From assembly GCA_964473485.1 (NCBI GenBank), contig CAYYPH010000021.1:1-64000 (forward strand): a stretch of DNA of 64,000 nucleotides, read 5' to 3'. Source of the stretch: CAIVAT01 sp964473485. Its GTDB lineage: Bacteria > Bacteroidota > Bacteroidia > Bacteroidales > FEN-979. Under the pieces are notes generated by a model, which saw only the letters and a list, made by a program, of their open reading frames with translations, had not been told where the DNA came from and ran no database searches. Position numbers and translations under genes: made by a program. Below are positions 24,208 to 33,234 of the stretch, piece after piece; the stretch's first letter is position 1; each line of letters starts with the position of its first letter.

Positions 24208-25569
24208 TCAATCTGATTCATAGACCAGGTATTCCCAGGGGTTAAGCGTGATCGTTTCGCCGGCCGAGATGGTCTTCTTTTGTCCTGTGAATACCTCGGT
24301 GTAGCTTCCGGGATATTCGTTCCCGGAAAGTCCGGCAACCTGCTCCTTGTCGCTGAAATTAAGGATGACCAGTATTTTCCGGTTGTCTGATTTCCGGATG
24401 AAGGAATAAACGTAACGACTGGCCGAATTGGGTGCCGGTATGAAGAGTCCCCCCGACTTGCCTGCTGCCAGCAGGTCATTTTTCTTTTTCAGCGCATTGA
24501 GGGTGGCATAGAACCCGGCATGGCTATACCCTCCCCATGGAACGGTGTCTTTTTCAAAAAACTTCAGCCTTTTTTTCAGGCCCGATTCCTGCCCGGTGTA
24601 TATCAACGGCATCCCGGGAATGGTATAGGTGAGCACGGCAAAAGTGCGGGCACCGTCGCCCATACGTTCGAATTCGGTACCGTTCCACGAATTCTCATCA
24701 TGGTTCGAGGTAAACCGCATCCTGAAAGCATCGGGAGGATATTTCGCGGCTTCTGCAGCAAGGGCTGAATCAATCCGGTCGGGACTCTTTTTTCCTTTGG
24801 CAATATCGTTCATCAGGTGAAAGATGCCCCATGAATAAGTGGCATCGAAGTAGGCAGAGTCGTGCATCACCGGCTGTTCGTCCTCAGCCAGCATGAAAAC
24901 CGGCTTTATCTTCTTGATTTCCGGGATGGCCTTACGCCAGAATGATACAGGGACCATGCCCGCCACATCGCAGCGGTACCCGTCGATGTCAAACTCCCTG
25001 ACCCAGTATAACAAGGCATCGGTCATATACTGATGTAATTCCGGCCGCGAATAATCAAGAGCGGCCACATCGGTCCAGTCGGCTACGGGCGGAATAATAT
25101 TCCCGAGTGAATCCTTTTTATACCAGTCGGGATGCCCGGTTATGAGCGGATTGTCCCACGCGGTGTGGTTGGCAACCCAGTCGATGATCACCTCCATGCC
25201 CAGTTCGTGCGCCCTCCTGACCAGCCGGGAAAAGTCTTCCTTGGTTCCGAATTCCGGGTTTATCCCGTAATAATCTTTAACGGCATAGTAACTCCCCAGC
25301 GATCCTTTCCGGTTCTTCTCACCCACCGGATGGATAGGCATCAGCCAGAGAATGTCGACCCCCATGCGCTGAAGCCGGGGCAGCTCCTGCTCAAAAGCCC
25401 TGAAGGTGCCTTCGTTCGTGTACTGCCTGATGTTGACTTCGTAGATGACGGCATTTTTTGCCCATTCGACATGCACCGACGGGTCCTGTGCGACCTGCTT
25501 GTTGCCTTGCTGGCTGCATCCTGCAGCGAAGAATACCAGGAGCAGCAGAGTTGAAATTAACGTTTTCAT
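24208..25569 (-). CDS. GH13 alpha-amylase, lipoprotein
   Basis: 453 residues from the ATG at 25569. Lipoprotein signal with lipobox FAAGC (MKTLISTLLLLVFFAAGCSQ). The catalytic (beta/alpha)8 domain has all GH13 motifs: VIIDWVANHT, nucleophile Asp in GYRCDVAG, general acid Glu in MLAEDE, and the third Asp in TSNHDEN. A short C-terminal beta-sandwich ends the protein. It should hydrolyse alpha-1,4-glucan or maltodextrin at the cell envelope. Last gene of the minus-strand alpha-glucan cluster; array R2 separates it from... the next gene sits downstream of R2 only on the 25703 side, i.e. R2 lies upstream of this start. Confidence 0.92.
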   Translation of the reverse strand: MKTLISTLLLLVFFAAGCSQQGNKQVAQDPSVHVEWAKNAVIYEVNIRQYTNEGTFRAFEQELPRLQRMGVDILWLMPIHPVGEKNRKGSLGSYYAVKDYYGINPEFGTKEDFSRLVRRAHELGMEVIIDWVANHTAWDNPLITGHPDWYKKDSLGNIIPPVADWTDVAALDYSRPELHQYMTDALLYWVREFDIDGYRCDVAGMVPVSFWRKAIPEIKKIKPVFMLAEDEQPVMHDSAYFDATYSWGIFHLMNDIAKGKKSPDRIDSALAAEAAKYPPDAFRMRFTSNHDENSWNGTEFERMGDGARTFAVLTYTIPGMPLIYTGQESGLKKRLKFFEKDTVPWGGYSHAGFYATLNALKKKNDLLAAGKSGGLFIPAPNSASRYVYSFIRKSDNRKILVILNFSDKEQVAGLSGNEYPGSYTEVFTGQKKTISAGETITLNPWEYLVYESD

Positions 25570-25579
25570 AGAACACACC

Positions 25580-25708
25580 TTGATTGATTGATTGACTGAC
25601 TGATTGATTGATTGAAAATGAGTGAATGAGTGAATGAGTGAATGAGTGATTTGAATTTCCCTAATCGCTAATCGCTATTCGCTAATCGCTAATCGCTAAT
25701 GGCTAATT
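25580..25708. repeat. Modular short-tandem-repeat array R2
   Basis: TGAT/TGAC tetramers, then GAATGAGT octamers, then CTAATCG/CTATTCG heptads (about seven) running up to the stop of the gene at 25703. Lies between two co-directional amylase genes. Confidence 0.85.
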
Positions 25709-28084
25709 ATAAATCAACTCAAAGGAATTCCCGGGCAGGGTTATGGTTCCTTTGCCGTCCTGCAGGGAGGCCGGGTATTGCATCAGTGTTTTGAATTCCC
25801 TGAGGTTATACCTTCCTGGAAGTTCAAAGGTGACCTCTTTCGAAGCCTTGTCCTTGTTGAAAACCACGATGACGGCTTTGTCGAAATAGGAACGCATGTA
25901 AACAAAGAAACGGTCGGATACCCTCAGGGTCTCAAAATCGCCAAAGATAAGAGGCAGACTTTTGGCCCGAAAGTTGGCCAGCCGGGTGGTGATCCCCTTG
26001 AGGTGCGATTCATTGGGATTCAGACTGTCGAATTTCATCATGCGCCGGTTGTCGGGGTCGCCGGCACCGGGCATGCCGAATTCATCTCCATAGTAGATCA
26101 CCGGAATGCCTGGAATGGTCATGTTGAAGGCCTGCAGTGAAGCCAGCTTGCGGTACCCGATGGTGTCTTTCACCTGGATGTCGCGTTTCCAGCCGGCTTC
26201 GTGTTCATCCTCCCCGGGAATGATGGCCCCGCTCGCGTAAGAGATGAAGCGGGTCATGTCCTGGTTTCCGGTGATGTTGCCCATCAGGTTGTGTTCACCG
26301 TAGTAGCTGAAGCTTTGTTGCAGCGAATAGTTCAGCTCACGGAACGAGGAATAGTCATAGGCAAAGGAATTCTTGGCATCCCAGTAAAGGTTGAATTCAA
26401 ACTGGGCGTCGAGCATGCCCGGGTTGATGTAACTCCCAACCAGTTCGCGGCTGCCAAAGGTCTCACCGATCTGGAACACCTTTCTGCTTTCGGGTATGAC
26501 AACCTGCTCGTTCAGCTTTTTGTTCAGGGTGCGCCAGTAGTTTTCAGGAACATGCTTAGCCGCGTCGTGTCTGAAACCATCAATGCCATACTCCCTGATC
26601 CAGAAAGCGGCAGAATCTGCAACCATGTTGGCAACCTCGGGTTTGGTGAGGTCGAAGGTGGGCAGAAAGATGTCGAACCAGGTAGTGAGTCTGTGCTCAT
26701 CCCAAAGTCTGATGTTTTTCCGGTTCCCCGGCAGTTCAACCTGTGTCATCCATTCGGGATGGGCAATGAAAGCCGGGTAATCCTTGTGGGCATGGTGCGA
26801 AACGAAATCGAGCACCACGTTGATGCGCTTGCTGTGCGCCTCGCTGATCATCTGCCGGAATTCGTCGGAGGTGCCGAAGCGATGGTCGACAGTTGTGAGT
26901 GTAACAGGCCAGTAGCCATGATATCCTGAGAATTTTCGATGCGGTGCGGGGTATTCAATAAAACCGGTCAGGGGATTTTGTGTGATCGGTGAGATCCACA
27001 GCGCGTTGATTCCCAGGTTGGTGAAATAACCGTCTTCGATGGCCCGGGTGATGCCCGCGATATCGCCGCCCATATAGTTCACCTTCGGATCGATCTCCGG
27101 ATCCTTGACCGGGGAGTCGTTGGCGGGCTTCCCGTTCATGAAGCGGTCGACCATCAGGAAGTACATGATCATGGCTTCGCGGTCGGCACGGGTCAGGTCG
27201 GCCGGGTCGGTAACAACCTTGCCGTTCTGAAGCGGAACCAGTATCTCGTTTGAAATGCCGTTCCTGTTTGACGCCCAGGCTCTGATATAGCTGCGGTCAT
27301 AAGCTTTGGCCTTGCGGGGAACGATGATCGTGAGCCCGGTGGAGTCCTTTTTCTGAAAACGCTGATCGAGGAGGTGATTTTCCCAGAACACGAACAGGGT
27401 GTCAATTGCATTAACGGTTCCGAGGGTAAACGCTTTTCCCTCCGCCTTCAGGGTGAATAATTCCGGCATTCCCGTCCCGCTCAGATTTCCCAGGGTAAGC
27501 AGGGAGTTGTAGCCGCCACTGTTGTTGGAGACCGAGTCGGGATTGGTCCGGTCACAGACCATCTTGCCGTCAAGGATCAGTTTGTACTGGTATTTACCGG
27601 GGAAGAGCCGGAAGTCGATATGCCACTTTCCATCCTTTTCAAATAGTACACCCTTCGAAGGATTCCATTCGTTCATCTGACCCGATATCAGCACCTTGCG
27701 GTATTTTTTATTCTGCGGGTCAAAGGTGAACCGGTAATAGATCCTGGTGGTCCTCTCCAGGAGCAGCGAATAGGGATATCCCTTCGACCAGATCTTCAGC
27801 TCGGAGAGCCGCGGAAAGTCCCTGCGCTGCGGTTTGATCGTCATGGTCGACGAATCGGGTGCCACGACGATCGTGAACACGGGGTCGAACATCATGGAGT
27901 CGATCTGCCCTGGCCTGAGCAGGTAATCGGCGAGGGTGACGACGGTTGAATCAAATTCGACCACGATGGGCGATGCCAGCTTGATCATCTGCGGGTCTTT
28001 CGCCACCGGGATATCATCGTTCGACTGGCAGCCGGTGAATGAAGCCGCTGCAATGAACAGGAACAGAACGTAAAGGTTTTTCAT
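25703..28084 (-). CDS. GH13 amylase/neopullulanase with N-terminal CBM-like domains, lipoprotein
   Basis: 793 residues. Lipobox FTGC at the end of MKNLYVLFLFIAAASFTGC. Residues about 115-210 form an E-set/CBM48-like module (VLISGQMNEWNPSKG, WHIDFRLFPGKYQYKLILDG). The catalytic domain (about 300-700) has VVLDFVSHHAH, nucleophile Asp in GFRHDAAKH, Glu in QIGETFGSR and Asp in ITGNQDMTRF. The C-terminus is a beta-sandwich. Likely a surface or periplasmic alpha-glucan-degrading enzyme, complementary to the smaller amylase next door. Upstream neighbour is an MFS sugar transporter 83 bases away. Confidence 0.9.
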   Translation of the reverse strand: MKNLYVLFLFIAAASFTGCQSNDDIPVAKDPQMIKLASPIVVEFDSTVVTLADYLLRPGQIDSMMFDPVFTIVVAPDSSTMTIKPQRRDFPRLSELKIWSKGYPYSLLLERTTRIYYRFTFDPQNKKYRKVLISGQMNEWNPSKGVLFEKDGKWHIDFRLFPGKYQYKLILDGKMVCDRTNPDSVSNNSGGYNSLLTLGNLSGTGMPELFTLKAEGKAFTLGTVNAIDTLFVFWENHLLDQRFQKKDSTGLTIIVPRKAKAYDRSYIRAWASNRNGISNEILVPLQNGKVVTDPADLTRADREAMIMYFLMVDRFMNGKPANDSPVKDPEIDPKVNYMGGDIAGITRAIEDGYFTNLGINALWISPITQNPLTGFIEYPAPHRKFSGYHGYWPVTLTTVDHRFGTSDEFRQMISEAHSKRINVVLDFVSHHAHKDYPAFIAHPEWMTQVELPGNRKNIRLWDEHRLTTWFDIFLPTFDLTKPEVANMVADSAAFWIREYGIDGFRHDAAKHVPENYWRTLNKKLNEQVVIPESRKVFQIGETFGSRELVGSYINPGMLDAQFEFNLYWDAKNSFAYDYSSFRELNYSLQQSFSYYGEHNLMGNITGNQDMTRFISYASGAIIPGEDEHEAGWKRDIQVKDTIGYRKLASLQAFNMTIPGIPVIYYGDEFGMPGAGDPDNRRMMKFDSLNPNESHLKGITTRLANFRAKSLPLIFGDFETLRVSDRFFVYMRSYFDKAVIVVFNKDKASKEVTFELPGRYNLREFKTLMQYPASLQDGKGTITLPGNSFELIYN

Positions 28085-28167
28085 ATGCTCGGATTTTTAA
28101 TTGTATTTCTCATTCGAAACGCCGGATGACCGGCAAACCGCAGGGAATGCATGGCCCCTGCCGGCGG

Positions 28168-29490
28168 TCAGTGGCCCATGCCTGGTGAGGCTGCTGCCGG
28201 TTTGCCACCCCTTCCGTCGCTGACCAGCAGCCAGAGCACGGCCGAAACGGTCAGCGACACGCCGCTGATGATGAAGATGATGTTCTTGTCGGCAGCGTTC
28301 TTGATCACCGTTCCGATCAGCGAACTGGCCACCAGCTGGGGCAATACGACCGAGAGGTTGAAGATCCCCATGAAAAATCCCATCCGGCTTTCGTCGACCT
28401 TTTCCGACATGATGGCGAAGGGCAGGCTGACCACCGCAGCCCACCCGAAGGTGAGCACACACATCATAGCGTATAGCATGAAGGCGTTATGGGCAAAAAG
28501 CACGATGCCGTAATACCCGAGGGCCATGATGAAGACCATGGAGGCGTGGGTCTTCACCCTGCCCAGTTTTTTGCTCATCGGTTCGAGCAGGAAGGCCGGC
28601 CAGATTGACCCGACGGCATTCAGGATGAAGAACGACCACCCGATCAGCTGACCAAGATACATGTTCCGGTCGCCGGCAGCCGTGTCGGACCCCGATGTAA
28701 GTTTCTGTTCGAGGAAAGCGAACATGTACACGAACATTGTTTGAATGCCGAGCCATGAAAAAGCATGCGCAAAATAGAGGCGGAACAGCTGCCCCCACTG
28801 CGTCTTGTGCTTTTCGGCCGGACCGGCCGGAATGGCACCGGGTCCCGAAGTTTTTTCCTGCGGTCCGGGTGACGCCAGTTCGCGTGGCTCCTCGATAAAG
28901 AAGAGGGGGCCGATGGAAAACACCAGCACGATCACCACCCCGGCGTAGATCAGGAAATAGTTGCCGATGAGGGCTCCCATGAGGTAGGCCCCGCTGCCGA
29001 AGAGGTTCGAGATCGACTGCATCCAGGTATATCCTTTGGTCCTGGGCTGTCCTTCGGGAGTTACGTCGGCTATGATCGACCGGGTGGGATTGAAACTGAT
29101 GTTGATCGACAGGTCGAGCGTCAGCGCTACCGTGATGGCCACCGCCATTACGCTGGCAATCCCGAAGAAATCGCTGATCCTGTCGATGTTCGGCAGTGCG
29201 AAGATCATCAGTGCGGCCAGTATTCCGCCGATGATGATAAACGGTTTCCTCCGCCCTCCCCAGAACCATACTTTATCGCTGATCAGGCCGATGATGGGCT
29301 GCCCCAGGATCCCGGCAATGGGGCCGGCCGCCCATACGATTCCGATCTCGTCGATCTCGAGGTTATATTTGGTCCGCAGGATCCAGCTCAGCACGGCGAT
29401 CTGGATCGAAAGGGCGAATCCCATGGCCGTGCTGGGCAGGCCGAGGATTACGTAAAAGGTGTTGGTCAGTTTTTTCTGAAGTGACAGCAT
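28168..29490 (-). CDS. SLC45-like MFS sugar (maltose-type) transporter
   Basis: 440 residues, 12 predicted membrane helices, with the loop motif GGRRKPFI and the LSWILRTKYNLEIDEIG/GPIAGILGQPIIGLISD start typical of the SLC45/GPH-like maltose and sucrose proton symporters. It should carry maltose or short maltodextrins across the inner membrane to MalQ. A second, related transporter is encoded at 33235-34578. It lies between two GH13 genes in the cluster. Its upstream spacer contains the assembly gap. Confidence 0.87.
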   Translation of the reverse strand: MLSLQKKLTNTFYVILGLPSTAMGFALSIQIAVLSWILRTKYNLEIDEIGIVWAAGPIAGILGQPIIGLISDKVWFWGGRRKPFIIIGGILAALMIFALPNIDRISDFFGIASVMAVAITVALTLDLSINISFNPTRSIIADVTPEGQPRTKGYTWMQSISNLFGSGAYLMGALIGNYFLIYAGVVIVLVFSIGPLFFIEEPRELASPGPQEKTSGPGAIPAGPAEKHKTQWGQLFRLYFAHAFSWLGIQTMFVYMFAFLEQKLTSGSDTAAGDRNMYLGQLIGWSFFILNAVGSIWPAFLLEPMSKKLGRVKTHASMVFIMALGYYGIVLFAHNAFMLYAMMCVLTFGWAAVVSLPFAIMSEKVDESRMGFFMGIFNLSVVLPQLVASSLIGTVIKNAADKNIIFIISGVSLTVSAVLWLLVSDGRGGKPAAASPGMGH

Positions 29491-29552
29491 TTGTCGGAAG
29501 TTTGTGTATGATGAAATGCGTGATTGAAGATTTGGAGAAACGTATTATAATT

Positions 29553-29632
29553 CAAAATTCAAGGTTCAAATGTCAAAATTCAAAATAGTGATTAGCGAAT
29601 AGCGAATAGCGATTAGGGAGTTTTCCGTTTTC
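29553..29632. repeat. Modular short-tandem-repeat array R3, cut by the assembly gap
   Basis: Heptads TCAAAAT, TCAAGGT, TCAAATG, TCAAAAT, then AGCGAAT-type units (reverse complement of CTATTCG/CTAATCG), then TTTTCCG, directly into the N run. Same modules as R1, R4 and R8. Confidence 0.85.
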
Positions 29633-29732
29633 NNNNNNNNNNNNNNNNNNNNNNNNNNNNNNNNNNNNNNNNNNNNNNNNNNNNNNNNNNNNNNNNNNNN
29701 NNNNNNNNNNNNNNNNNNNNNNNNNNNNNNNN
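29633..29732. other. Assembly gap (100 N)
   Basis: Exactly 100 N, so a placeholder of unknown true length. The left edge ends TTTTCCGTTTTC and the right edge begins CCACGTCC, the same modules that flank arrays R1 and R4, so the hidden sequence is probably more of the same repeat. Confidence 0.98.
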
Positions 29733-29739
29733 CCACGTC

Positions 29740-31593
29740 CTACCTCCCCAGCTCCACCACCAAAACCCCCTTTGCCGGGATCTCCAGCTTCGAAAGATCA
29801 CCGATCTGCGCTCCCGTGATCACTTCCCGTCCGGTTTTATACTTATCAAGCATCTCTCTGTACCGACCGGTATCGATCGTTTTCGCCTCCTCGTTGTTGT
29901 TCATGACGACCATCACACACTCCTGCTTGTTGTACCTGAAATAGGTATAAACGCCTTCTTTTGGTACAAAGTGACGCAGCGAACCGGTGTGGACCACGGG
30001 TTTGTTCTTTCTCCAGTTCAGAAGATTACGCGTAAAGGTGAACATCTCGTTCTCCTTTTCTGTCCTTCCCTTTGCCGAAAAGGCACTCCTGTCATCTCCG
30101 GGCCATCCGCCGGGCATATCCATCCTCAGCGCGCCATGACCCATATCGGTACCTGTTGTTGTCATGGCAAGCTCCGTTCCGTAAAACACCTGCGGTATAC
30201 CACGGGTGGTAAGAACGAATGCCAGCGCCATCCTCAGTTTCCTGATGTCATCGTTTTGGGTGGTGAGGTAACGGTTCACGTCGTGGTTGTCGGCGAAGGT
30301 TACAATGTTTGACGGATCAGGATACGAATAGTCCTGGGCAAGGATCTCATAAAGCCTTACGATCCCCGTGTTCCAGTCCTCCTTTTCGCCGAACGATTTG
30401 TTAAGCGCATCATACAGCGGGAAGTCAAAGACCGAGGGCAGCCAGGAGTTGTATCCGTCCCTGTTTCGTGCATCTTTTTGCCAGTAGGCCACGGTGGCCG
30501 GGTAATTTACCCAGCATTCTCCAACAACGTTGAAATGCGGGTACTCTTCGGCCAGGCGTTTACCCCATTCGGCCATCATATCCTTGAAAGGGTAGGGGTG
30601 GGTGTCCTGCCTTATTCCATCCAGCCCCGCATACTCGATCCACCAGATGCTGTTCTGGATGAGGTATTTTCTGACGAAGGGATTCCGTTGGTTCAGGTCG
30701 GGCATCGTTTTGTCAAACCATCCGCGGAAGAACAACAGACTGTCGTCGGCCGACACATATGGATCGCTTGCACTCCCTGCCCGGTAGGTGCTCCGTGTGA
30801 ATTCCGGCCACTGGTTGATCCAGTCGGCTGAAGGAAGGTCCTTCATCCACCAGTGCTCGCTTCCGCAGTGGTTGAAGATCATGTCCATGATCAGCTTCAT
30901 GCCCTTCTGATGAAGCATCCCGCTCAGTTTCAGGTAATCTTCGTTGGTGCCGAACCTTGGATCGATGCGGTAGTAATCGGTGGTTGAATAGCCGTGATAG
31001 GAGTAGGTTGGCTGGTTGTTTTCCAGCAGCGGGTTGATCCAGACGGCCGTCGCTCCAAGGTCATGGATGTAATCCAGGTTATCCATAATGCCCTTCAGGT
31101 CCCCGCCATGCCGTCCGTCCTGCAACGTTCTGTTCACCGGTTCGAGGTAACCATCTGCGTTGTCGTTCGCCGGATCGCCGTTTGCAAAGCGGTCGGGCAT
31201 CAGCAGGTAGATCACATCCGAGGCGTTGAAGCTTTTTCTGGAAGCCGAACCGGGTTTCCTTCCCTTGAATTCATAAAGGTACTTGCCGGCCACCTTCTCC
31301 TTATTTTTAAAGAGGATGGTGGCAATGCCAGGCTTTGTGCCCTTGCCGACGGTCAGATCAATAAAGAGGTAATTGGGATTGCTTACCTTGTGTATCCGCT
31401 TGATGGTCAACCCCGGAAAATCAACGGAGACTGTGGTGGCGGCAACATTTTTACCATATACCAGCAACTGCAGATCGGTCGATTTAAATCCTGTCCACCA
31501 GAATGGCGGCTCCACCCGCTGAACGATATTGTCCTGCGACTGCGCCTGCCAGGCAAGGAGCAGGCAGAAGATAAAGGTTATGCTGGTTCTCAT
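29740..31593 (-). CDS. Neopullulanase/cyclomaltodextrinase-type GH13 (SusA-like)
   Basis: 617 residues from the ATG at 31593, where a signal peptide starts (MRTSITFIFCLLLAWQAQSQ); an upstream in-frame ATG at 31695 would overlap malQ and lacks a signal. Domain order: N-terminal cyclomaltodextrinase domain (VEPPFWWTGFKSTDLQLLVY, about 25-125), catalytic domain with MDMIFNHCGS, nucleophile Asp in GIRQDTHPY, Glu in VVGECWV, Asp in FADNHDVNR, and a C-terminal domain (about 530-617). This is the architecture of SusA from Bacteroides, a periplasmic enzyme that cuts maltooligosaccharides. It sits 70 bases downstream of malQ. Confidence 0.93.
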   Translation of the reverse strand: MRTSITFIFCLLLAWQAQSQDNIVQRVEPPFWWTGFKSTDLQLLVYGKNVAATTVSVDFPGLTIKRIHKVSNPNYLFIDLTVGKGTKPGIATILFKNKEKVAGKYLYEFKGRKPGSASRKSFNASDVIYLLMPDRFANGDPANDNADGYLEPVNRTLQDGRHGGDLKGIMDNLDYIHDLGATAVWINPLLENNQPTYSYHGYSTTDYYRIDPRFGTNEDYLKLSGMLHQKGMKLIMDMIFNHCGSEHWWMKDLPSADWINQWPEFTRSTYRAGSASDPYVSADDSLLFFRGWFDKTMPDLNQRNPFVRKYLIQNSIWWIEYAGLDGIRQDTHPYPFKDMMAEWGKRLAEEYPHFNVVGECWVNYPATVAYWQKDARNRDGYNSWLPSVFDFPLYDALNKSFGEKEDWNTGIVRLYEILAQDYSYPDPSNIVTFADNHDVNRYLTTQNDDIRKLRMALAFVLTTRGIPQVFYGTELAMTTTGTDMGHGALRMDMPGGWPGDDRSAFSAKGRTEKENEMFTFTRNLLNWRKNKPVVHTGSLRHFVPKEGVYTYFRYNKQECVMVVMNNNEEAKTIDTGRYREMLDKYKTGREVITGAQIGDLSKLEIPAKGVLVVELGR

Positions 31594-31663
31594 GTGCTGG
31601 TATGTTTTGGTGTTTAAATGGAAATTTAATTCAACCACTTCACTCACCGACGTTCCCGGAGGA

Positions 31664-33181
31664 TCAGCCAGTTTGTTTTTTCTTTGGTATTTCAATTCTT
31701 CCGTAAAGCGTGGTCAGATGGGCGAGTTGCTCCGCCAGTTCAGGGGTGCATGACCCTTTGGTGATACGCCAGCGCCAGTTACTGTCGGTGGTGCCGGGCA
31801 GATTCATGCGCGCCTCGGTGCCCAGGCCAAGTAAATCCTGCATGGGCACAATGGCGGTGTTGGCAACCGAAGACCAGGCAAGCCGTATGAAGGACCAATG
31901 GATGTTCTTTTCCTGGGTGTTCAGGTAGTCGAGCACGTACTTCCGGTCGGCGGGAGAAGCCTTGTCGAACCACCCGACCACAGTGTCATTGTCGTGGGTG
32001 CCGGTGTACACAATGCAGTTTTTTACATAGTTATGCGGAATGTAATCATTCGCTTCCGACGAATCAAAGGCAAACTGGAGGATCTTCATGCCGGGAAGCC
32101 CGAAACCATCACGCAGCGATTCCACATCGGGCGTGATAACGCCCAGATCCTCGGCAATGATCGGCAGGTTGCCGTAAGTTTGTTTCAATGCGTTGAAAAA
32201 ATCCTCGCCGGGACAAGGGATCCAATCTCCTTTAATGGCGGTTTTTTCGCTGTAGGGAACCGCCCAGTAAGCCGCAAAACCCCTGAAATGGTCGATGCGG
32301 ATCACGTCGTAAAGCATCAGGTTGGTGTTGATCCTGTCGATCCACCACTGGTAACCGCTCTCTTTCAGCAGGTCCCAGCGAAACAGCGGGTTGCCCCAGA
32401 GCTGCCCGGTTTCGCTGAAATAGTCGGGGGGGACGCCACCGACCCTGATGGGATTACGGTTTTCGTCGAATTCAAAGATCTCCGGGTTGGCCCATGCATC
32501 GGCGCTGTCGAGCGCAATGTACAGCGGGATGTCGCCGATGATCTTCACTCTCCGGGTGTGGGCGTATTCCTTTACGGCCATCCATTGCCTGAAAAAGATG
32601 AACTGCAGGAATTTATGGAACTCGATCTCTTCGTGAAGCGTCGACTGCATGGTTTTGATTGCTTCAGGATTCCTCATCTTCAATGGGTTTTCCCACAGGT
32701 ACCAGGGTTTCTGTTCACGGTTGGCCTTGATGGCGCGGAATAGCGCATAGTCTGACAGCCATTTCGAGTGCTCCTTCAGGAAATTCCGGTAAGCCATCTT
32801 CTCCATGCTGTCGGCGTTGAGGCTGAAGTTCCTGAAAGCCTTCCTGAGCAGGGGGAGCCTTGCATTCTGCACCGCGTCGTATTCCACGTATTCATCCGGG
32901 AGTACCGGGAATTCTTCCAGGTCGTCCTGCGTGAGCAGCCGCGCCTTGACCAGCAGGTCGAGGTCGATCAGGTTGGGGTTCCCGGCATGGGCCGAAAAAC
33001 ACTGGTAGGGGGAGTCGGCATAACCGGTAGGCCCGAGTGGGAGAATCTGCCAGTAGGTCTGTTTTGCCTTTGCCAGGAAATCAATGAATTCAAGTGAGCT
33101 CTTTCCCAGTGAACCGATACCATATTTGCCGGGGAGCGACGTGGGGTGCATCAGGATTCCGGATGCGCGTTCATTCATCAT
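31664..33181 (-). CDS. malQ: 4-alpha-glucanotransferase (GH77)
   Basis: 505 residues, close to the usual amylomaltase length. GH77 hallmarks: GILMHPTSLPGKYGIGSLG, LPLGPTGYADSPYQ, IRIDHFRGFAAYW (nucleophile Asp), IIAEDLGVITPDVESLRDGF (general acid Glu) and GTHDNDTVVGWF. No signal peptide, so cytoplasmic. It disproportionates imported maltodextrin into glucose and longer glucans, feeding glycolysis or the branching enzyme. Lies 53 bases downstream of the MFS gene at 33235-34578. Confidence 0.96.
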   Translation of the reverse strand: MMNERASGILMHPTSLPGKYGIGSLGKSSLEFIDFLAKAKQTYWQILPLGPTGYADSPYQCFSAHAGNPNLIDLDLLVKARLLTQDDLEEFPVLPDEYVEYDAVQNARLPLLRKAFRNFSLNADSMEKMAYRNFLKEHSKWLSDYALFRAIKANREQKPWYLWENPLKMRNPEAIKTMQSTLHEEIEFHKFLQFIFFRQWMAVKEYAHTRRVKIIGDIPLYIALDSADAWANPEIFEFDENRNPIRVGGVPPDYFSETGQLWGNPLFRWDLLKESGYQWWIDRINTNLMLYDVIRIDHFRGFAAYWAVPYSEKTAIKGDWIPCPGEDFFNALKQTYGNLPIIAEDLGVITPDVESLRDGFGLPGMKILQFAFDSSEANDYIPHNYVKNCIVYTGTHDNDTVVGWFDKASPADRKYVLDYLNTQEKNIHWSFIRLAWSSVANTAIVPMQDLLGLGTEARMNLPGTTDSNWRWRITKGSCTPELAEQLAHLTTLYGRIEIPKKKQTG

Positions 33182-33234
33182 GTTGGTTCAGATATTAAAT
33201 GAGTTTTGATTTGTTTAAGATTTTCTTTTTCCTT

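Noticed and set aside
28487..29269. A 260-codon second frame inside the MFS gene
   Set aside because: It is a same-strand shadow of the transporter gene with arginine/histidine-rich nonsense composition.
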